DNA of 56,928 nt from Halieaceae bacterium (GCA_028282105.1 JANQIO010000169.1:1-56928), one strand, 5' to 3'; shown: positions 40,609-51,002, counted from the stretch's first letter. Notes: generated by a model not told the origin, from the letters alone. A program made the numbers and translations.

Positions 40609-43600
40609 CTAGCTTAGCTCACCCGGTGATTCAGCGGGTCGCCCCCTGAGGCGCTCCCGCAGGCCCTGGACGATGCGGTAGAACGCGGGAATAAACAGGG
40701 TGCCCACCAGCAGTGCCGCCAACATGCCACCAAACACTGTATAGCCCAGCGAACGCTGGCCATACATACCGGCACCGGAGGCAATTACCAGCGGCACGAT
40801 GCCCAGGATGAAAGACACGGCCGTCATACACACCGCCCGGAAGCGCAGCCGCGCCGCTTCGCGCGCGGCGTCCGCGATGTCCAGCCCCGCCCGTTCACGC
40901 TGGCGGCGGGCAAATTCGACGATAAGGATAGCGTTCTTGGCCGCCATGCCGATCAGCAACACCAGGCCGATCTGCGCATAGAGATTGAGCGCCGTGCCGG
41001 TCAACAGCAAGCCGGCCACCGCCCCGCCCATGGCCATGGGCACGACCAGGATGATGGCGAAGGGAATGGAGAAGCTCTCGTACTGGGCCACCAGGAACAG
41101 GTAGATAAATACCAGCGCCAGGGCGAAGGCCAGCGACGCCTGCCCGGAGGCCTGTTTTTCCTGGTAGGCAGAGCCGGTCCACTCGTAGCGATAGCCCGGT
41201 GCCAGGGTATCCGCCGCCATCGATTCGAGTGTGGTGATCGCGTCGCCGGAGCTCACCCCCGGAGCCGGGTTTCCGCGAATGGTCGCCGAGCGGAACAGGT
41301 TGTAGCGCTCCGCAACATCGGGGCCAAGGATGGGCCGGGTGGTCGCCAGGGTGCTGAGCGGCACCATCTCGCCGCGCCGCGAGCGCACGTAGTAGAGCTC
41401 CAGGTCCTCGAGGTCGGACCGGTACTGGGAATCCGCCTGCATGATGACCTTGTAGGTCTTGCCGAAGCGATTGAAGTCGTTGATATACAGCGATCCCATC
41501 TGCGCCTGCAGGGTGCTGAAAATCTCATCCAGCGGCACGCCCAGGTTCTTGGCCTTCACCCGGTCGATGTCGATGAAGTACTGGGGCACGTTGGCGCGGT
41601 AGGTGCTGAACACGCCCTGCAGCCTGCGCTGCTGGTTGCCATTCACCACCATGATATTGACCATCTCGTTGAGCTCGGCGGCGGAGCGCCCCAGGGTGTC
41701 CTGCAGCACGAACTCCAGCCCGCCCACTGAGCCCATGCCCGGCACTGCCGGCGGCGTGATGGCGAACACCTGTGCCTCCGGTATGCTCTGGAAGGCCAGG
41801 CCGTTGATGCGCTGGGCAATGCTGAAAACCTGGTTTTTAAAGCCGGGCCGGTCATCCCAGTGGGAGAGCACCACAAACATGGTGCCGGCATTGCTCTGCA
41901 GTGCTCCATTCAGAATCGAGTAGCCGGTGATTGCCGTGATGGACTCGATGCGGGTGTCCTGTTTCATGAGCTCGGTGAGTTTGCCCATAGCCGCCTCGGT
42001 GCGGTTGAAAGAGGCCGCATCGGGCAACTGCAGGCTGACCAGCATCAACCCCTTGTCTTCGTCCGGCACAAAGCTGGTGGGCGTCGACAGCACACCCAGG
42101 GCCAGTCCGCCGATTACCAGGCCGTACACCACGACCACCACAGCGAGCTTGCGCAGCAGCCAGCTCACCCCCCGGTCGTAGCGCGCGGTCAGCCGATCGA
42201 AGCCGCGGGTGAAGGCGGCAAACCAGCGCGACTCATTGCGCGGCCCGGACTTCAGCAACAGGCTGCACAGGGCCGGGCTCAGGGTCAGCGCATTGACGGA
42301 GGAGAACACCACCGCCACGCAGATGGTCACAGCGAACTGCCGGTACATCACCCCGGTAATCCCGGGCAGCATGGCCACCGGCACAAACACCGCCAGCAGC
42401 ACCAGGGTTGTGGCGATGACCGCGCCACCCACTTCCTGCATGGTCAGCGAGGCGGCCTCGCGGGGTGTCATATCGGGGTCGTCACGCAGGTGACGGTCGC
42501 AGTTCTCCACCACCAGAATGCCGTCGTCCACCACAATGCCGATAGCGAGAATCAGGCCGAACAGGGTCACGGTGTTGATCGACATGCCCATCAGCTCCAT
42601 CACCGCGAAGGTCGCCACCAGCGACACGGGGATGGCGATCGCCGGCACCAGCGTGGTGCGCCAGCTACCGAGGAAGATAAAGGTCACCAGGATCACCAGC
42701 GCGATCGCCTCAAACAGCGACTCGGTTACCTGCTGGATGGCGGTAGAGACATAGCGTGTGGTGTCGTAGCTGACCCGGTACTCCAGGTCATCCGGGAAAA
42801 ACGCCGACAGCCGCTCCAGTTCGGCATCCACCTTGGCGCCCGCCGACAGCGCGTTGGCGCCCGGCTGGGTGTAAAAGGCCATATTGACCGCCGGCGTGCC
42901 GTCGAACCGGCCGGAGAAGGCATAGTCCGCCTGCCCCAGCTCCACCCGCGCCACGTCCCGCAGGTACAAGGCCGAGCCGTCGGCATTGGCGCGCAGCACG
43001 ATGTTGCCGAACTCTTCCGCCTGCTCCAGGCGCCCCTTGGTCTGCAGGGTGTATTCGGTTTGCAGCTTGCCGGTGAAGGGCGGCGAACCGACCTTGCCGG
43101 CGGCTACCTGCACGTTCTGCTCCTCCAGGGCCGCGAGCACATCGCCGGTGGTCACCGAGAGCTGCGCCATCTGGTTGGGGTCCAGCCACAGGCGCATGGA
43201 GTACTCGGCCTCGCCGATGATCTCTGCGGTGGAAATGCCTTCGATGCGCGCCAGGGCGCTCTGCACATTGATGGCGGCATAGTTCGACAGGAACTTGTAA
43301 TCGTAGGTGCCGCCCGGCGAGAAGAAGCTCACCACCTTGAGGATATCGGGGGACTGCTCTTCAACGGTCAGACCCTGGTCGCGCACCTCGGCGGGCAGTT
43401 GCGGCTCCGCCAGCTTCACCCGGTTCTGCACCCTGACCAGCGCCATATCGGAATCGCTGCCCACCTTGAAGGTCACGTTAAGGCGGTAGCTGCCATCATT
43501 GGCGCTCTTGGAAGACATGTAGATCATGTCCTCAACGCCGTTGATGGCGTCCTCAATAGGGGTGGCGACAGTCTCCTCCACCACTTCCGCGGACGCGCCC

Positions 43601-43752
43601 GGGTAGGCGCCAATCACCTGGATAGAGGGCGGGGCAATATTCGGGTATTCCGCCACCGGCAGGATTCTCAGCGCGATGGCGCCGGCCAGGGTCATCACGA
43701 TCGCCACCACAATGGCGAACTTGGGCCGGTCGATAAAGAACTGACTGAACAT
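40609..43752 (-). CDS. RND multidrug efflux permease (AcrB/MexB type)
   Basis: Proton-driven trimeric inner-membrane pump of the HAE-1 family, 1047 residues, 12 membrane helices and two large periplasmic loops. The N-terminus [19 protein letters not shown] is canonical. The proton-relay residues are present: Asp-Asp in [15 protein letters not shown] and Lys in [14 protein letters not shown]. It overlaps the adaptor gene's stop by one base. No TolC-type outer-membrane factor and no TetR regulator lie nearby, so the pump probably uses a TolC encoded elsewhere. Substrates cannot be predicted from sequence. Confidence 0.95.
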   Translation of the reverse strand: MFSQFFIDRPKFAIVVAIVMTLAGAIALRILPVAEYPNIAPPSIQVIGAYPGASAEVVEETVATPIEDAINGVEDMIYMSSKSANDGSYRLNVTFKVGSDSDMALVRVQNRVKLAEPQLPAEVRDQGLTVEEQSPDILKVVSFFSPGGTYDYKFLSNYAAINVQSALARIEGISTAEIIGEAEYSMRLWLDPNQMAQLSVTTGDVLAALEEQNVQVAAGKVGSPPFTGKLQTEYTLQTKGRLEQAEEFGNIVLRANADGSALYLRDVARVELGQADYAFSGRFDGTPAVNMAFYTQPGANALSAGAKVDAELERLSAFFPDDLEYRVSYDTTRYVSTAIQQVTESLFEAIALVILVTFIFLGSWRTTLVPAIAIPVSLVATFAVMELMGMSINTVTLFGLILAIGIVVDDGILVVENCDRHLRDDPDMTPREAASLTMQEVGGAVIATTLVLLAVFVPVAMLPGITGVMYRQFAVTICVAVVFSSVNALTLSPALCSLLLKSGPRNESRWFAAFTRGFDRLTARYDRGVSWLLRKLAVVVVVYGLVIGGLALGVLSTPTSFVPDEDKGLMLVSLQLPDAASFNRTEAAMGKLTELMKQDTRIESITAITGYSILNGALQSNAGTMFVVLSHWDDRPGFKNQVFSIAQRINGLAFQSIPEAQVFAITPPAVPGMGSVGGLEFVLQDTLGRSAAELNEMVNIMVVNGNQQRRLQGVFSTYRANVPQYFIDIDRVKAKNLGVPLDEIFSTLQAQMGSLYINDFNRFGKTYKVIMQADSQYRSDLEDLELYYVRSRRGEMVPLSTLATTRPILGPDVAERYNLFRSATIRGNPAPGVSSGDAITTLESMAADTLAPGYRYEWTGSAYQEKQASGQASLAFALALVFIYLFLVAQYESFSIPFAIILVVPMAMGGAVAGLLLTGTALNLYAQIGLVLLIGMAAKNAILIVEFARRQRERAGLDIADAAREAARLRFRAVCMTAVSFILGIVPLVIASGAGMYGQRSLGYTVFGGMLAALLVGTLFIPAFYRIVQGLRERLRGRPAESPGELS

Positions 43753-44873
43753 CAGGCTTCGGAAGGTGTCAGCTGACGAATCCGTACCGGCTGCCCCGGG
43801 CGCACCTGCTGCAGGCCGCGGACAATCACCTGTTCGCCTTCATCCACCCCCTGCAACACCACGATCTTGTCCTCGACCCGCTCATCCAGCACCACGTTGC
43901 GGCGCTGTACCGTGCTGCCCTCCACCACCAAAACAAAGCTGCCCTGCTGGTCGGCCTGCACCGCGGCCTGGGGCACAAACAGGGCTTCCGACAGCTCCTC
44001 GCGAACGATCTCAACCCGCACGTACTGGCCCGGTACCAGCAGGCCGTAGGGGTTGGGAATCACTGCGCGAGACTCCAGGGTGCCGGTGTCTTCGGAGATG
44101 CGATTGGAGAAGTAATCGATGCGGCCGATTTCCGGGTAGTAGACCTCGTTGCGCAGCTCCAGGCGCACCAGCAGGTCACTGAGGTCGATGTCGTTGAGAT
44201 TGCGCGAGCCCGGCTGCCCCATGCGCTGGACGATGACATCCACGAAGGTGGTTTCCGAGAGCTGGAACAGCGCATGGATGGGATCGACACTCACCAGGGT
44301 GGTGAGCACCCCGGTGTTGGGGCCCACCAGGTCCCCCGTGGTATGCGTGCTGCGAGCGATGCGACCGGAGATGGGCGCGCGGATGGTGGTATAGCCAAGA
44401 TTCACTTCGGCGGTTTTCAGTGCGGCCTCAGCCGCGGCGACGCTGGCATCGGCTTCCAGCTTGGCGGCCTGCAGCCGGTCCATTTCTGATTCCGAAATAT
44501 TGCCGTCCGGCACCAGGTTTTCGCCGCGGCGAAAATTCTGCTCGGCGTTCGCCTGGGTGGCGCGAGAACTGGCGAGACCGGCCTTGGCGCGGGCCACCTC
44601 GGCCTCAAACACGGCGGGATCGATTTCGTACAGCACTTCACCGGCCTCGACAAACTGACCTTCGGTGAACGTGCGCGCCTTCAGGTAGCCGGTAACCTGG
44701 GCCTCGATGGAAACATCGTCGATGGCCTGCAGGCGGCCGACAAAGGATGACTTGGGCTGATAGGGATCCAGCACCACCTCATCCACGACGACCTCTACCG
44801 GTGGACGGGGCGGCGGCTCCTGGCTGCAAGCCGTCAGCAGCGCGGCTGCCAAAAAAAGGGTAAACCTGGTCAC
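43752..44873 (-). CDS. RND efflux periplasmic adaptor lipoprotein
   Basis: Membrane fusion protein of the AcrA/MexA type, 373 residues from GTG 44873. The signal [15 protein letters not shown] ends in a lipobox (LTAC), so it is a lipoprotein. The mature protein has the lipoyl halves ([19 protein letters not shown] and [13 protein letters not shown]), a helical hairpin (about 85-150) and the beta-barrel and membrane-proximal domains. GGAAG lies five bases before the GTG; an ATG 15 codons upstream is the alternative. It is the first gene of a two-gene efflux operon with the permease. Confidence 0.92.
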   Translation of the reverse strand: MTRFTLFLAAALLTACSQEPPPRPPVEVVVDEVVLDPYQPKSSFVGRLQAIDDVSIEAQVTGYLKARTFTEGQFVEAGEVLYEIDPAVFEAEVARAKAGLASSRATQANAEQNFRRGENLVPDGNISESEMDRLQAAKLEADASVAAAEAALKTAEVNLGYTTIRAPISGRIARSTHTTGDLVGPNTGVLTTLVSVDPIHALFQLSETTFVDVIVQRMGQPGSRNLNDIDLSDLLVRLELRNEVYYPEIGRIDYFSNRISEDTGTLESRAVIPNPYGLLVPGQYVRVEIVREELSEALFVPQAAVQADQQGSFVLVVEGSTVQRRNVVLDERVEDKIVVLQGVDEGEQVIVRGLQQVRPGQPVRIRQLTPSEA

Positions 44874-44969
44874 TACTCTTCCCCGTGTCCGTTTTCCTGT
44901 CAGCACTGACTGTAGCAAAGCGAGCCTCCCTGCGCAGACTTCCCGCCATCTGGTGTAAAAAAAACAGGC

Positions 44970-45003
44970 AAAAAAAAGGCCGCGCTGCGGCGGCCCTTTT
45001 TTG
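44970..45003 (-). terminator. Intrinsic terminator of the cytochrome c5 gene
   Basis: A stem GGCCGC/GCGGCC (44978-44983 with 44990-44995) is flanked by an A tract on one side and a T tract on the other. It can work in both directions, but the only gene ending into it is cytochrome c5 on the minus strand. Confidence 0.8.
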
Positions 45004-45019
45004 AGATCAGCCCAAAGGC

Positions 45020-45445
45020 TTACTGACTGCCATCCACCATATAGTCGACGGCGGCGAGAATCTCATCATCAGAGCAGGCCATGCAGCCGCCGCGGGCAAT
45101 CATGCCGGTGCCGGCCACACCGTTGAGGCCGCTGTCGTGCAGGGCATCGCGACCCTTGGCGATGCGGTCCGTCCAGGCTGCCACATCACCCAGCTTCGGC
45201 GCGCCACCGGCGCCGGTGGAGTGGCAGGCCATGCAGGCGGCGTTGTACACCTCTTCGCCGGAGCGCGGGCCGGAGGCCGCGGCCACCGTGGCCGTCGCAC
45301 AGCTACTGTCGCCGGCCATACACACCTCGCCGTGCGGCTTGATGCGCTCGATGATGGCGGCGCGCTGCTCGTCGGTCTTCGCGAAGGCCGCCAGCGACAC
45401 CGCGGCAGCAAACAAAATCACGAGTGTTTTCAATGACTTGGTCAT
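45020..45445 (-). CDS. Cytochrome c5 family protein
   Basis: Periplasmic monohaem cytochrome of 141 residues. A signal peptide (1-22, ending AAFAK) is followed by a short spacer and the c5 domain with haem motif CMACH at about 72-76, PKLGD, and the characteristic GLNGVAGTGMIARGGCMAC segment whose second Cys pair belongs to the family; the Met of GTGMIARGG is the likely axial ligand. It is a small electron carrier of aerobic or micro-aerobic respiration. The single-gene unit ends in its own terminator. Confidence 0.93.
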   Translation of the reverse strand: MTKSLKTLVILFAAAVSLAAFAKTDEQRAAIIERIKPHGEVCMAGDSSCATATVAAASGPRSGEEVYNAACMACHSTGAGGAPKLGDVAAWTDRIAKGRDALHDSGLNGVAGTGMIARGGCMACSDDEILAAVDYMVDGSQ

Positions 45446-45586
45446 AAATCCCTCTGTGGAACGTCTCGGTGGACGCGAATTATAGCGGCTTCACCGCCGC
45501 GCGGAAACTCGCCGGGCTTCCAATCACCGCCCAGCCTGCCTAACATCCCTGCTCCGCATTTTTTCCACGCCGCCGAGGACCCAAGA

Positions 45587-46213
45587 ATGAAGCTGTACAC
45601 CTACGACCCTGCCCCCAACCCCATGCGCCTGAACCTGTTCCTGAAGTACAAGGGCATCGACATCGACACCCAGCAGGTGGACCTTGGCACCCTGGAGCAG
45701 CACAGCGACGAGTACGGCGCCATCAACCCCGCCCGCACCGTGCCCGCCCTGGTGCTGGACGGCGGTGAGCTGCTTACCGAAGTGATTGGGCAGTGCGTCT
45801 ACCTGGAAGCCCTGCACCCGGACAAGCCGCTGATGGGCGGCACCCCGCTGGAGCAGGCCGAAGTGATCAGTTGGGACCACAAGATCTTCCTGCAGGGCAT
45901 GGCGGCCATTGCCGACATCTTCCGCAACGGCCACCCGGCCTTCAAGGACCGCGCCATGCCCGGCCCCCTGAAGCTGCCGCAGATACCCGAGCTGTGTGAG
46001 CGCGGCAAAATCCGGCTGGAGGCCTTCTGGCCGATGATCGAAGAGCAGCTCGGCAAGCACCCATGGATTGCCGGCGACAGTTTCTCCTTCGCAGATATCG
46101 ATCTGTACTGCCTGGTGCAGTTCGCCGGCTGGATCAAAGAGGGCATTCCCGAGGACTGTGCAAACACCAGGGCCTGGTTTACCCGCGCTGAAGCCGAGTT
46201 GGGCGGCAGTTAA
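45587..46213 (+). CDS. Glutathione S-transferase family protein
   Basis: Cytosolic protein of 208 residues. The N-terminal thioredoxin-like domain (1-78) has TYDPAPNPMRLNLFLKYKG and the cis-Pro segment ARTVPALVLDGG followed by LTEVIGQCVYLEAL, where a Glu-Val/Ile pair replaces the usual Glu-Ser. The helical C-terminal domain ends with the N-capping motif of GSTs in WIAGDSFSFADIDLYC. Substrate and true activity are unknown. It stands alone, followed by a hairpin that may end it. Confidence 0.9.
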   Translation: MKLYTYDPAPNPMRLNLFLKYKGIDIDTQQVDLGTLEQHSDEYGAINPARTVPALVLDGGELLTEVIGQCVYLEALHPDKPLMGGTPLEQAEVISWDHKIFLQGMAAIADIFRNGHPAFKDRAMPGPLKLPQIPELCERGKIRLEAFWPMIEEQLGKHPWIAGDSFSFADIDLYCLVQFAGWIKEGIPEDCANTRAWFTRAEAELGGS

Positions 46214-46270
46214 GCAACACCCTTTTCGGCGCCACCCACCCAGGGCGGCGCAACTCAAGTGGTAAATCCA

Positions 46271-46310
46271 AAAAACAACGGCGCGACCGGGAACCCGATC
46301 GCGCCGTTTC
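46271..46310. terminator. Bidirectional hairpin between GST and the cytochrome operon
   Basis: GGCGCGA (46280-46286) pairs with TCGCGCC (46299-46305), with an inner CGGG/CCCG stem and a 2-nt loop. Six A residues on the left (T on the minus strand) and a T-rich right side suggest termination for both convergent genes; the minus-strand side is stronger. Confidence 0.7.
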
Positions 46311-46326
46311 TTATTGCCTTGTCAGA

Positions 46327-47880
46327 TCAGCGCTTGACGCTGAGCATGTACTCCGCCACCGCCAGACGGGTGTCCTCGTCCAGGTAATTCTGGGGCGGCA
46401 TTTCCGGATAGTCCTCGCGCTTCTTGACCGGCGCGGCGATGTATTCCGCCAGGCCATGGGGGTTGTCCATGTACAGCGCCTGGATGATCTTCACCGGCGG
46501 GCCAATCATGCGGCCTTCGTAGGTGTGGCAGCCGGCGCAGACGCCCAGGTAGGCAATCTTGCCGCGCTCGTCCGCTGCAATCACGCGGGGCGCCACCGTC
46601 GGCAGCAGGTAGTTGGCGATGGTGGAGGTGTTGGTGAAATCACACTCCGGCCACTCATCGATACCCGAATGCACGTAGCGGTGGCGGTTGATGATGCAGC
46701 TGTCGGTGGTCGGGCCGATGACGAAGATATCCGGGTTGCCGGTCTTGAAGTCGGCCAGCATCAGGCCCTTGATCTCGTCGATGGTCTCGTAACCGTTGTT
46801 GTGCATGGTGTTGTTGAGGATCTTGAGACCGTCGGAATTGGGGTCGGCCTCCGGGTCTACGGTCACGTTGGTGAGCTGGGCGGCCGTATTGTGATCCACC
46901 GACATGATGCCCACGGTCTTGTTGTTGGTGATGATATTGCCTTCCACCACCACGTCATCCGCCGCCATCACCATGATGCCCGTGCCCGCCGGGATACCGC
47001 CCACGGTGGAGCCGGGCGCACCAAAGTTCGGCGTGTTGTTGTTGGAGATCCAGTTGTTGCGGATGATCACGTCGTAGGTGGTCTTGATCGGCAGGCCGGG
47101 AGTAATAAAGGCCAGCACGCCACCGGTGTTGTTGTAGACGAAGTTGCTCTCAACAATGGCGTGGCGGCTGTTCTCGATCTCGATGCCGGCAACGCTGTCG
47201 AACACCTCGTTGTAGGCCACGTGCACGTTGTCACTCATACCCACATAGATGGCGGCATCCTCGATACCGGAGATCACGTTGTGTTCCACCACGCCGTTCT
47301 GGCCGAGCTGCGGGAAGATGCCATAGACGCCGGTGTCGACGATGATGTTGTCGCGAATCTCCCAGTTGTTGCCGGCCTGGCTCATGATGGCGTTCCCCTT
47401 GTACTTGGTAATGAGGAAGCCTTCGATGACGATGTTGTTGCCGGAGAACAGGATGGCGTCGTTAAGCGTGCCGCCGCCGTCCATGGTGGCGCGCTCGGAG
47501 CCCTGCACGATACCGATCAGGCGAATGCCGTCCTTGTCGATGTAGACGGTCTCGCTGTAGGTGCCGGGCATCACGTGGATCGTGGTACCGGGCTCCGCCG
47601 CCTGCACCGCTTCCTGGATGGACTCGCCGTCGTTCACGGTAACCACCACATCGCTCATCGGCGGGCCGGCCACAAACTTGCTGCTGCCGGACAGAATTTG
47701 CTCCTTGGCGGCGGCCACCTCTGCCTCCGTCGCCTTGCCGGCCGTGCTGCCGCCGTAGGCGGCACCCCCGCTGGTGCTGGTGACCACCGGCGTCGAACCG
47801 CCGGTCTGCTTGCCAAACTGCATACCGGCCGCAAATGCGACCAGCACCAGTACCACGGCTACCAGTTTGCCCATGTTCAT
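46327..47880 (-). CDS. Right-handed beta-helix protein fused to a C-terminal cytochrome c domain
   Basis: Exported protein of 517 residues. A membrane anchor or signal (3-22, VAVVLVLVAFAAGMQFG) and a Gly/Ser/Thr-rich spacer precede a right-handed parallel beta helix (about 80-415) built of short repeats such as NNIVIEGFLITKYKGNAI and DDVVVEGNIITNNKTVGI. These match the TIGR03805-type repeat proteins (for example AGIEIENS and FGAPGSTVGGIPAGTGIMVMA). The last 85 residues are a monohaem cytochrome c with CAGCH, MIGPP and a possible axial Met in YPEMPPQNYLDEDTRLAVAEYM. The combination ties an adhesive or polysaccharide-binding fold to electron transfer. It is coupled to the MauG-like gene by an ATGA overlap. 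Function unknown. Confidence 0.85.
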   Translation of the reverse strand: MNMGKLVAVVLVLVAFAAGMQFGKQTGGSTPVVTSTSGGAAYGGSTAGKATEAEVAAAKEQILSGSSKFVAGPPMSDVVVTVNDGESIQEAVQAAEPGTTIHVMPGTYSETVYIDKDGIRLIGIVQGSERATMDGGGTLNDAILFSGNNIVIEGFLITKYKGNAIMSQAGNNWEIRDNIIVDTGVYGIFPQLGQNGVVEHNVISGIEDAAIYVGMSDNVHVAYNEVFDSVAGIEIENSRHAIVESNFVYNNTGGVLAFITPGLPIKTTYDVIIRNNWISNNNTPNFGAPGSTVGGIPAGTGIMVMAADDVVVEGNIITNNKTVGIMSVDHNTAAQLTNVTVDPEADPNSDGLKILNNTMHNNGYETIDEIKGLMLADFKTGNPDIFVIGPTTDSCIINRHRYVHSGIDEWPECDFTNTSTIANYLLPTVAPRVIAADERGKIAYLGVCAGCHTYEGRMIGPPVKIIQALYMDNPHGLAEYIAAPVKKREDYPEMPPQNYLDEDTRLAVAEYMLSVKR

Positions 47881-49193
47881 GATGCTGCTCCTTCTGTTGC
47901 TGTCGCGCGGTCCGCAGTGGCCGGCGCATTGTTATGAAGTGGTGATACCCCGATCGGTGCCAGCCCCGAAGGTACAACGCCGGGGATGGGTGGTGAAAAG
48001 GTCTCGTCGGTGAGGGTCATCAGGAAGTCCACCAGCCGGTCCAGTTCCGCGTCGGTCAGCTTCGGCTCCCAGATGTGCCAGTGGATGTGCATATCCACAC
48101 CCTCGGGTACCGCATGGCCGCGGCCCTTGGTGTAAAACTCCACGGTCTCGCGCAGGGTGGCGAAGCGACCGGAGTGCATGTAGGGCGCGGTTTTTTCAAT
48201 ATTGCGCAGGGTCGGCACCTTGAAGCCGCCCTTCATCTTGGCGGCGCCCCAGGTGGCCTCGGCGCCGATATCCAGCGGCAGGCCCTCGGGCTCCGGGGCG
48301 CCAATCACCGCCACCTGCTGGTTGGTAAACAGCGGCGGCGTGTGACACTCGGCACAGCGGGCCACGAAAGAACGGAACACGTTCATGCCCTCGATTTCCT
48401 GCTGGTTCAGCGCCGCGTGGTAGCCATGGGCGTAGCGGTCGTAGCGGCTGTTCAGGGAAATCAGCGAGGTCTGGAAGGCCGCCAGCGCGCGGTAGACCTG
48501 CCCCAGGCTGATTTCGTCCAGTTCGCCCTGTGGGAACGCCTGGCGGAACAGCCGCCGGTAGGTCTCGTTGCCGTTGAGGGTGGCCAGCAAGTGCTCGCGG
48601 GTATTGCCCATCTCCTCCGGCGAGTACAGCGGGCCCTCGGCCTGCTCTTCCAGTGAGCCGGCGCGCACATCCCAGAACAGCTGATCCAGGAAGGCCACAT
48701 TCCACAGGGTGGGCGAGGAGCGCTTTACCGGGTGGCCGGCCACGCCAATGGAGCGGTCGCGGCCATCGCTGAATCCCAGCGCCGGGTGGTGGCAACTGGC
48801 GCAGGAGTGGCTGCCGTCGCCGGACAGCGCCGGGTCAAAAAACAGGTACCGGCCCAGGTCGATTTCTTCAGGGCTGAAGCCGTCCCGGTGCGCAGGTAGC
48901 GCGGTCTGGGTACCCCCCACGCCGCGGTCCTGCAGGGAATCATAAAACTGGTAGAAGTTGCGCAGCTTGCAACCCTCGGCGCCGGTGTTTTCGAAACCCG
49001 GCGGGCACTGCGCCGACAGCACGATGTCCTGGGGCGCCCACGCAACGGTCGCCTGGCTATCCAGCGCCAGGGTTTCACTCGCCAGCGGCGTGGTGTGGGA
49101 CGTAGCCTCCCAGGCCGAGGCCAACAACGCTGCCAGCCCCGCGCAAAAGGCGGCGAACAGCGTCAGGAAAACAGTGCTGCGACCGGAGCTCAT
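47877..49193 (-). CDS. Dihaem cytochrome c peroxidase / MauG family protein
   Basis: Periplasmic dihaem protein of 438 residues with an N-terminal hydrophobic segment (about 7-27). The two haem-binding motifs are SCASCHH (about 132-136) and RCAECHT (about 281-285); conserved MauG/CcpA elements include LGRYLFFDPALSGDGS, SPTLWNVAF, WDVRAGSLEEQAEGP and FKVPTLRNIEKTAPYMHSG. Members reduce H2O2 or modify protein partners through long-range electron transfer. An extra Cys pair (CPPGFENTGAEGC) near the start is unusual. Both neighbours overlap it by four bases, so it is made together with the cytochrome c4 and the beta-helix protein, one of which may be its partner. Confidence 0.92.
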   Translation of the reverse strand: MSSGRSTVFLTLFAAFCAGLAALLASAWEATSHTTPLASETLALDSQATVAWAPQDIVLSAQCPPGFENTGAEGCKLRNFYQFYDSLQDRGVGGTQTALPAHRDGFSPEEIDLGRYLFFDPALSGDGSHSCASCHHPALGFSDGRDRSIGVAGHPVKRSSPTLWNVAFLDQLFWDVRAGSLEEQAEGPLYSPEEMGNTREHLLATLNGNETYRRLFRQAFPQGELDEISLGQVYRALAAFQTSLISLNSRYDRYAHGYHAALNQQEIEGMNVFRSFVARCAECHTPPLFTNQQVAVIGAPEPEGLPLDIGAEATWGAAKMKGGFKVPTLRNIEKTAPYMHSGRFATLRETVEFYTKGRGHAVPEGVDMHIHWHIWEPKLTDAELDRLVDFLMTLTDETFSPPIPGVVPSGLAPIGVSPLHNNAPATADRATATEGAAS

Positions 49194-49810
49194 TGGGCGA
49201 GGATATAACCGATCACGTCGTCGAGGTCTTTTTCGGTGGCCAACATGCTCGACATCATCTGCATCTGCCGACCGTACTTGTCATCCGGGTGGCTGCCGCG
49301 AATGCCCTGCTGGAAGTTGCCGTACTGGCGACGCAGGTAGGCCTCGTCAAGGGTAGCCAGGTTGGGCGCGTTCAGAGCCGGATTGCCGCCGGCATTGGCG
49401 CCGTGACAGGCCCCGCAGGCCGCGTTGTACTGCACTTCACCGTTGCGGGTGTCGTAGTCGCCGGCCTCGCCGCCGTCACCCGCGGGCAGGCTGGCAATAT
49501 AAGCCGCCACATTGGCAACCGCCTCGGGGCTCGCCAGGGTCGCGGCCATGCCCTGCATCTGCCGGCCCAGGGTGTCACGGGCATCGGCGCCGCGTACGCC
49601 CGTCTGGTAGTGGGTGATCTGTCGCGCCAGGTAATCGGCGGACTGGCCCGCCAGCGCCGGGGCGTTAAGCGCCGGGTTGCCGGTGGCATCGGCACCGTGG
49701 CAGGCGATGCAGGTGGTATAGCCAGCCTTGCCCGCCGCGGGGTCTGCCCCCTGGGCAAGGGCCGACAGTGCCAGCCCCAGCAATACAAAACTAAATTTAT
49801 TAATTGTCAT
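49190..49810 (-). CDS. Cytochrome c4-like dihaem protein
   Basis: Periplasmic dihaem cytochrome of 206 residues made of two similar halves. After a signal peptide (1-21, ending AQGAD) the motifs CIACHG and CGACHG are each followed by the NPALNAP segment and by a Met-containing stretch (GRQMQGMAATL and GRQMQMMSSML) for the axial ligand. Cytochromes c4 pass electrons to terminal oxidases or peroxidases. ATG 49810 with GGAA upstream is chosen; the open frame extends 31 codons further. It is the first gene of the operon and could feed electrons to the peroxidase. Confidence 0.93.
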   Translation of the reverse strand: MTINKFSFVLLGLALSALAQGADPAAGKAGYTTCIACHGADATGNPALNAPALAGQSADYLARQITHYQTGVRGADARDTLGRQMQGMAATLASPEAVANVAAYIASLPAGDGGEAGDYDTRNGEVQYNAACGACHGANAGGNPALNAPNLATLDEAYLRRQYGNFQQGIRGSHPDDKYGRQMQMMSSMLATEKDLDDVIGYILAQ

Positions 49811-49944
49811 GTGCGGTTCCCGAACGCGCTCCCCCGAGCGAATGGCGCAAAGTATGGCCTGCTGAGAGCGGAAATCTGCCGAATTTGAAGAATCCGTCAG
49901 CATTTTTTCAGGATTGGGGCAGAATTTTGGCCCAATAAGACCAG

Positions 49945-50970
49945 TCAGGCCGCGTCTGCTGCGCCCAGATGCGCCCGCCGCCAGGCCGTGGGCGTTTGCT
50001 GGTGCACTGCCTTAAAGGCCTTGTTGAAGGAGCTGAGCGACCGAAAACCGGCATCCATGGCAATGGTGAGCACCGGCAATTGGGCGTCGCCCGGGCTGGC
50101 GAGACGCTCGGCGGCCTCCTTCACCCGGTAGCTGTTGAGGAAGTCACTGAAGTTCCGGTACCCAAGCCCGCCGTTTATCGCCTGGCGCAGGCGGTACTGG
50201 GGCACCTCAACCTGGCTGGCGAGCTCGCCCAGGGTCAGGCCCATTTGCCGCCAGGCGGTCTCCGACTGCATGTGGCTTTCGAGCCGGGCGAGCAGGCCCG
50301 GGTCGACACTGACCGCCGGCGCTTCGGGCGCGGCCGCCTTGGCAACCGGCTGGAACAGCAGGCCGCTGCGGTACTCCAGCAGCGCCAGGTTGATCAGCAA
50401 CAGCAGCAGCGCCGGCGGCAGGTATTCCCAGGTGGCCAGCCAGGCGGCGCCGGGGAAGAGGATTTCCCGGGAAAAAATCAGCAGTAACAGGTAGGCGCCG
50501 TTCAGCCCCACGAACCCCAGCCGCAGCCGGCGGCGGGCTTCCACCAGGTCGGTGCGCCAGTGCCGCGACACCACCCACAGGGTCAGGCCCAGCAGGATGA
50601 ACTCCGCCCCCTGGGGCAGGGTGAAAAACAGCCAGCGCGGGGCGGCCGGCAGCAGCATGCCCAGCAGCGGCATCAGCACCGTGAAACCCACCAGCACCAG
50701 TTGCCAGGGCCGCAGCCGGAAGTTGTCGTCAAAGACGCTGGCGCTGAACAGGTAAAAGAAGCCCGGCGCTGCGGTTTGCAGGGTGGCGGTGGGAATTTCA
50801 AAGACTGTGCCCGGCACCAGCGGCATACACAGGTAGGCGGCAATCGCCAGCATCAGCAGCCCGTACAGGCGCTCGCGGATACCCCAGCCCGGCTGGCGCA
50901 GCAACAGCGCCAGGCCCAGGGCGACCTGGGAAAGGCTGAAGCTGATGGCGGCAATGAGCAGGTCTGGCAT
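49945..50970 (-). CDS. Membrane-embedded AraC family regulator
   Basis: Regulator of 341 residues with about seven membrane helices (residues 1-205) joined to a cytoplasmic AraC-type DNA-binding domain (about 235-335; LGELASQVEVPQYRLRQAIN and TIAMDAGFRSLSSFNKAFK). Such proteins sense a signal in or across the inner membrane and act directly on DNA. The gene lies upstream of the c4-MauG-beta-helix operon and downstream of the hydrolase gene, both on the same strand; control of either is a reasonable guess. Confidence 0.9.
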   Translation of the reverse strand: MPDLLIAAISFSLSQVALGLALLLRQPGWGIRERLYGLLMLAIAAYLCMPLVPGTVFEIPTATLQTAAPGFFYLFSASVFDDNFRLRPWQLVLVGFTVLMPLLGMLLPAAPRWLFFTLPQGAEFILLGLTLWVVSRHWRTDLVEARRRLRLGFVGLNGAYLLLLIFSREILFPGAAWLATWEYLPPALLLLLINLALLEYRSGLLFQPVAKAAAPEAPAVSVDPGLLARLESHMQSETAWRQMGLTLGELASQVEVPQYRLRQAINGGLGYRNFSDFLNSYRVKEAAERLASPGDAQLPVLTIAMDAGFRSLSSFNKAFKAVHQQTPTAWRRAHLGAADAA

Positions 50971-51002
50971 GGCTGTGCGTCCGGTTTGGAACGCATGATA
51001 CC

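Noticed and set aside
41860-43776. A 638-codon open frame on the plus strand opposite the RND permease gene
   Set aside because: It is antisense to a clear, full-length AcrB-type gene. Its product is rich in His, Gln and Arg with no domain, as expected from high-GC codon bias in the shadow frame.
46456-47937. A 493-codon open frame opposite the beta-helix/cytochrome gene
   Set aside because: The product is a Val/His/Asp-rich mirror of repeated beta-helix codons, with no recognisable family.
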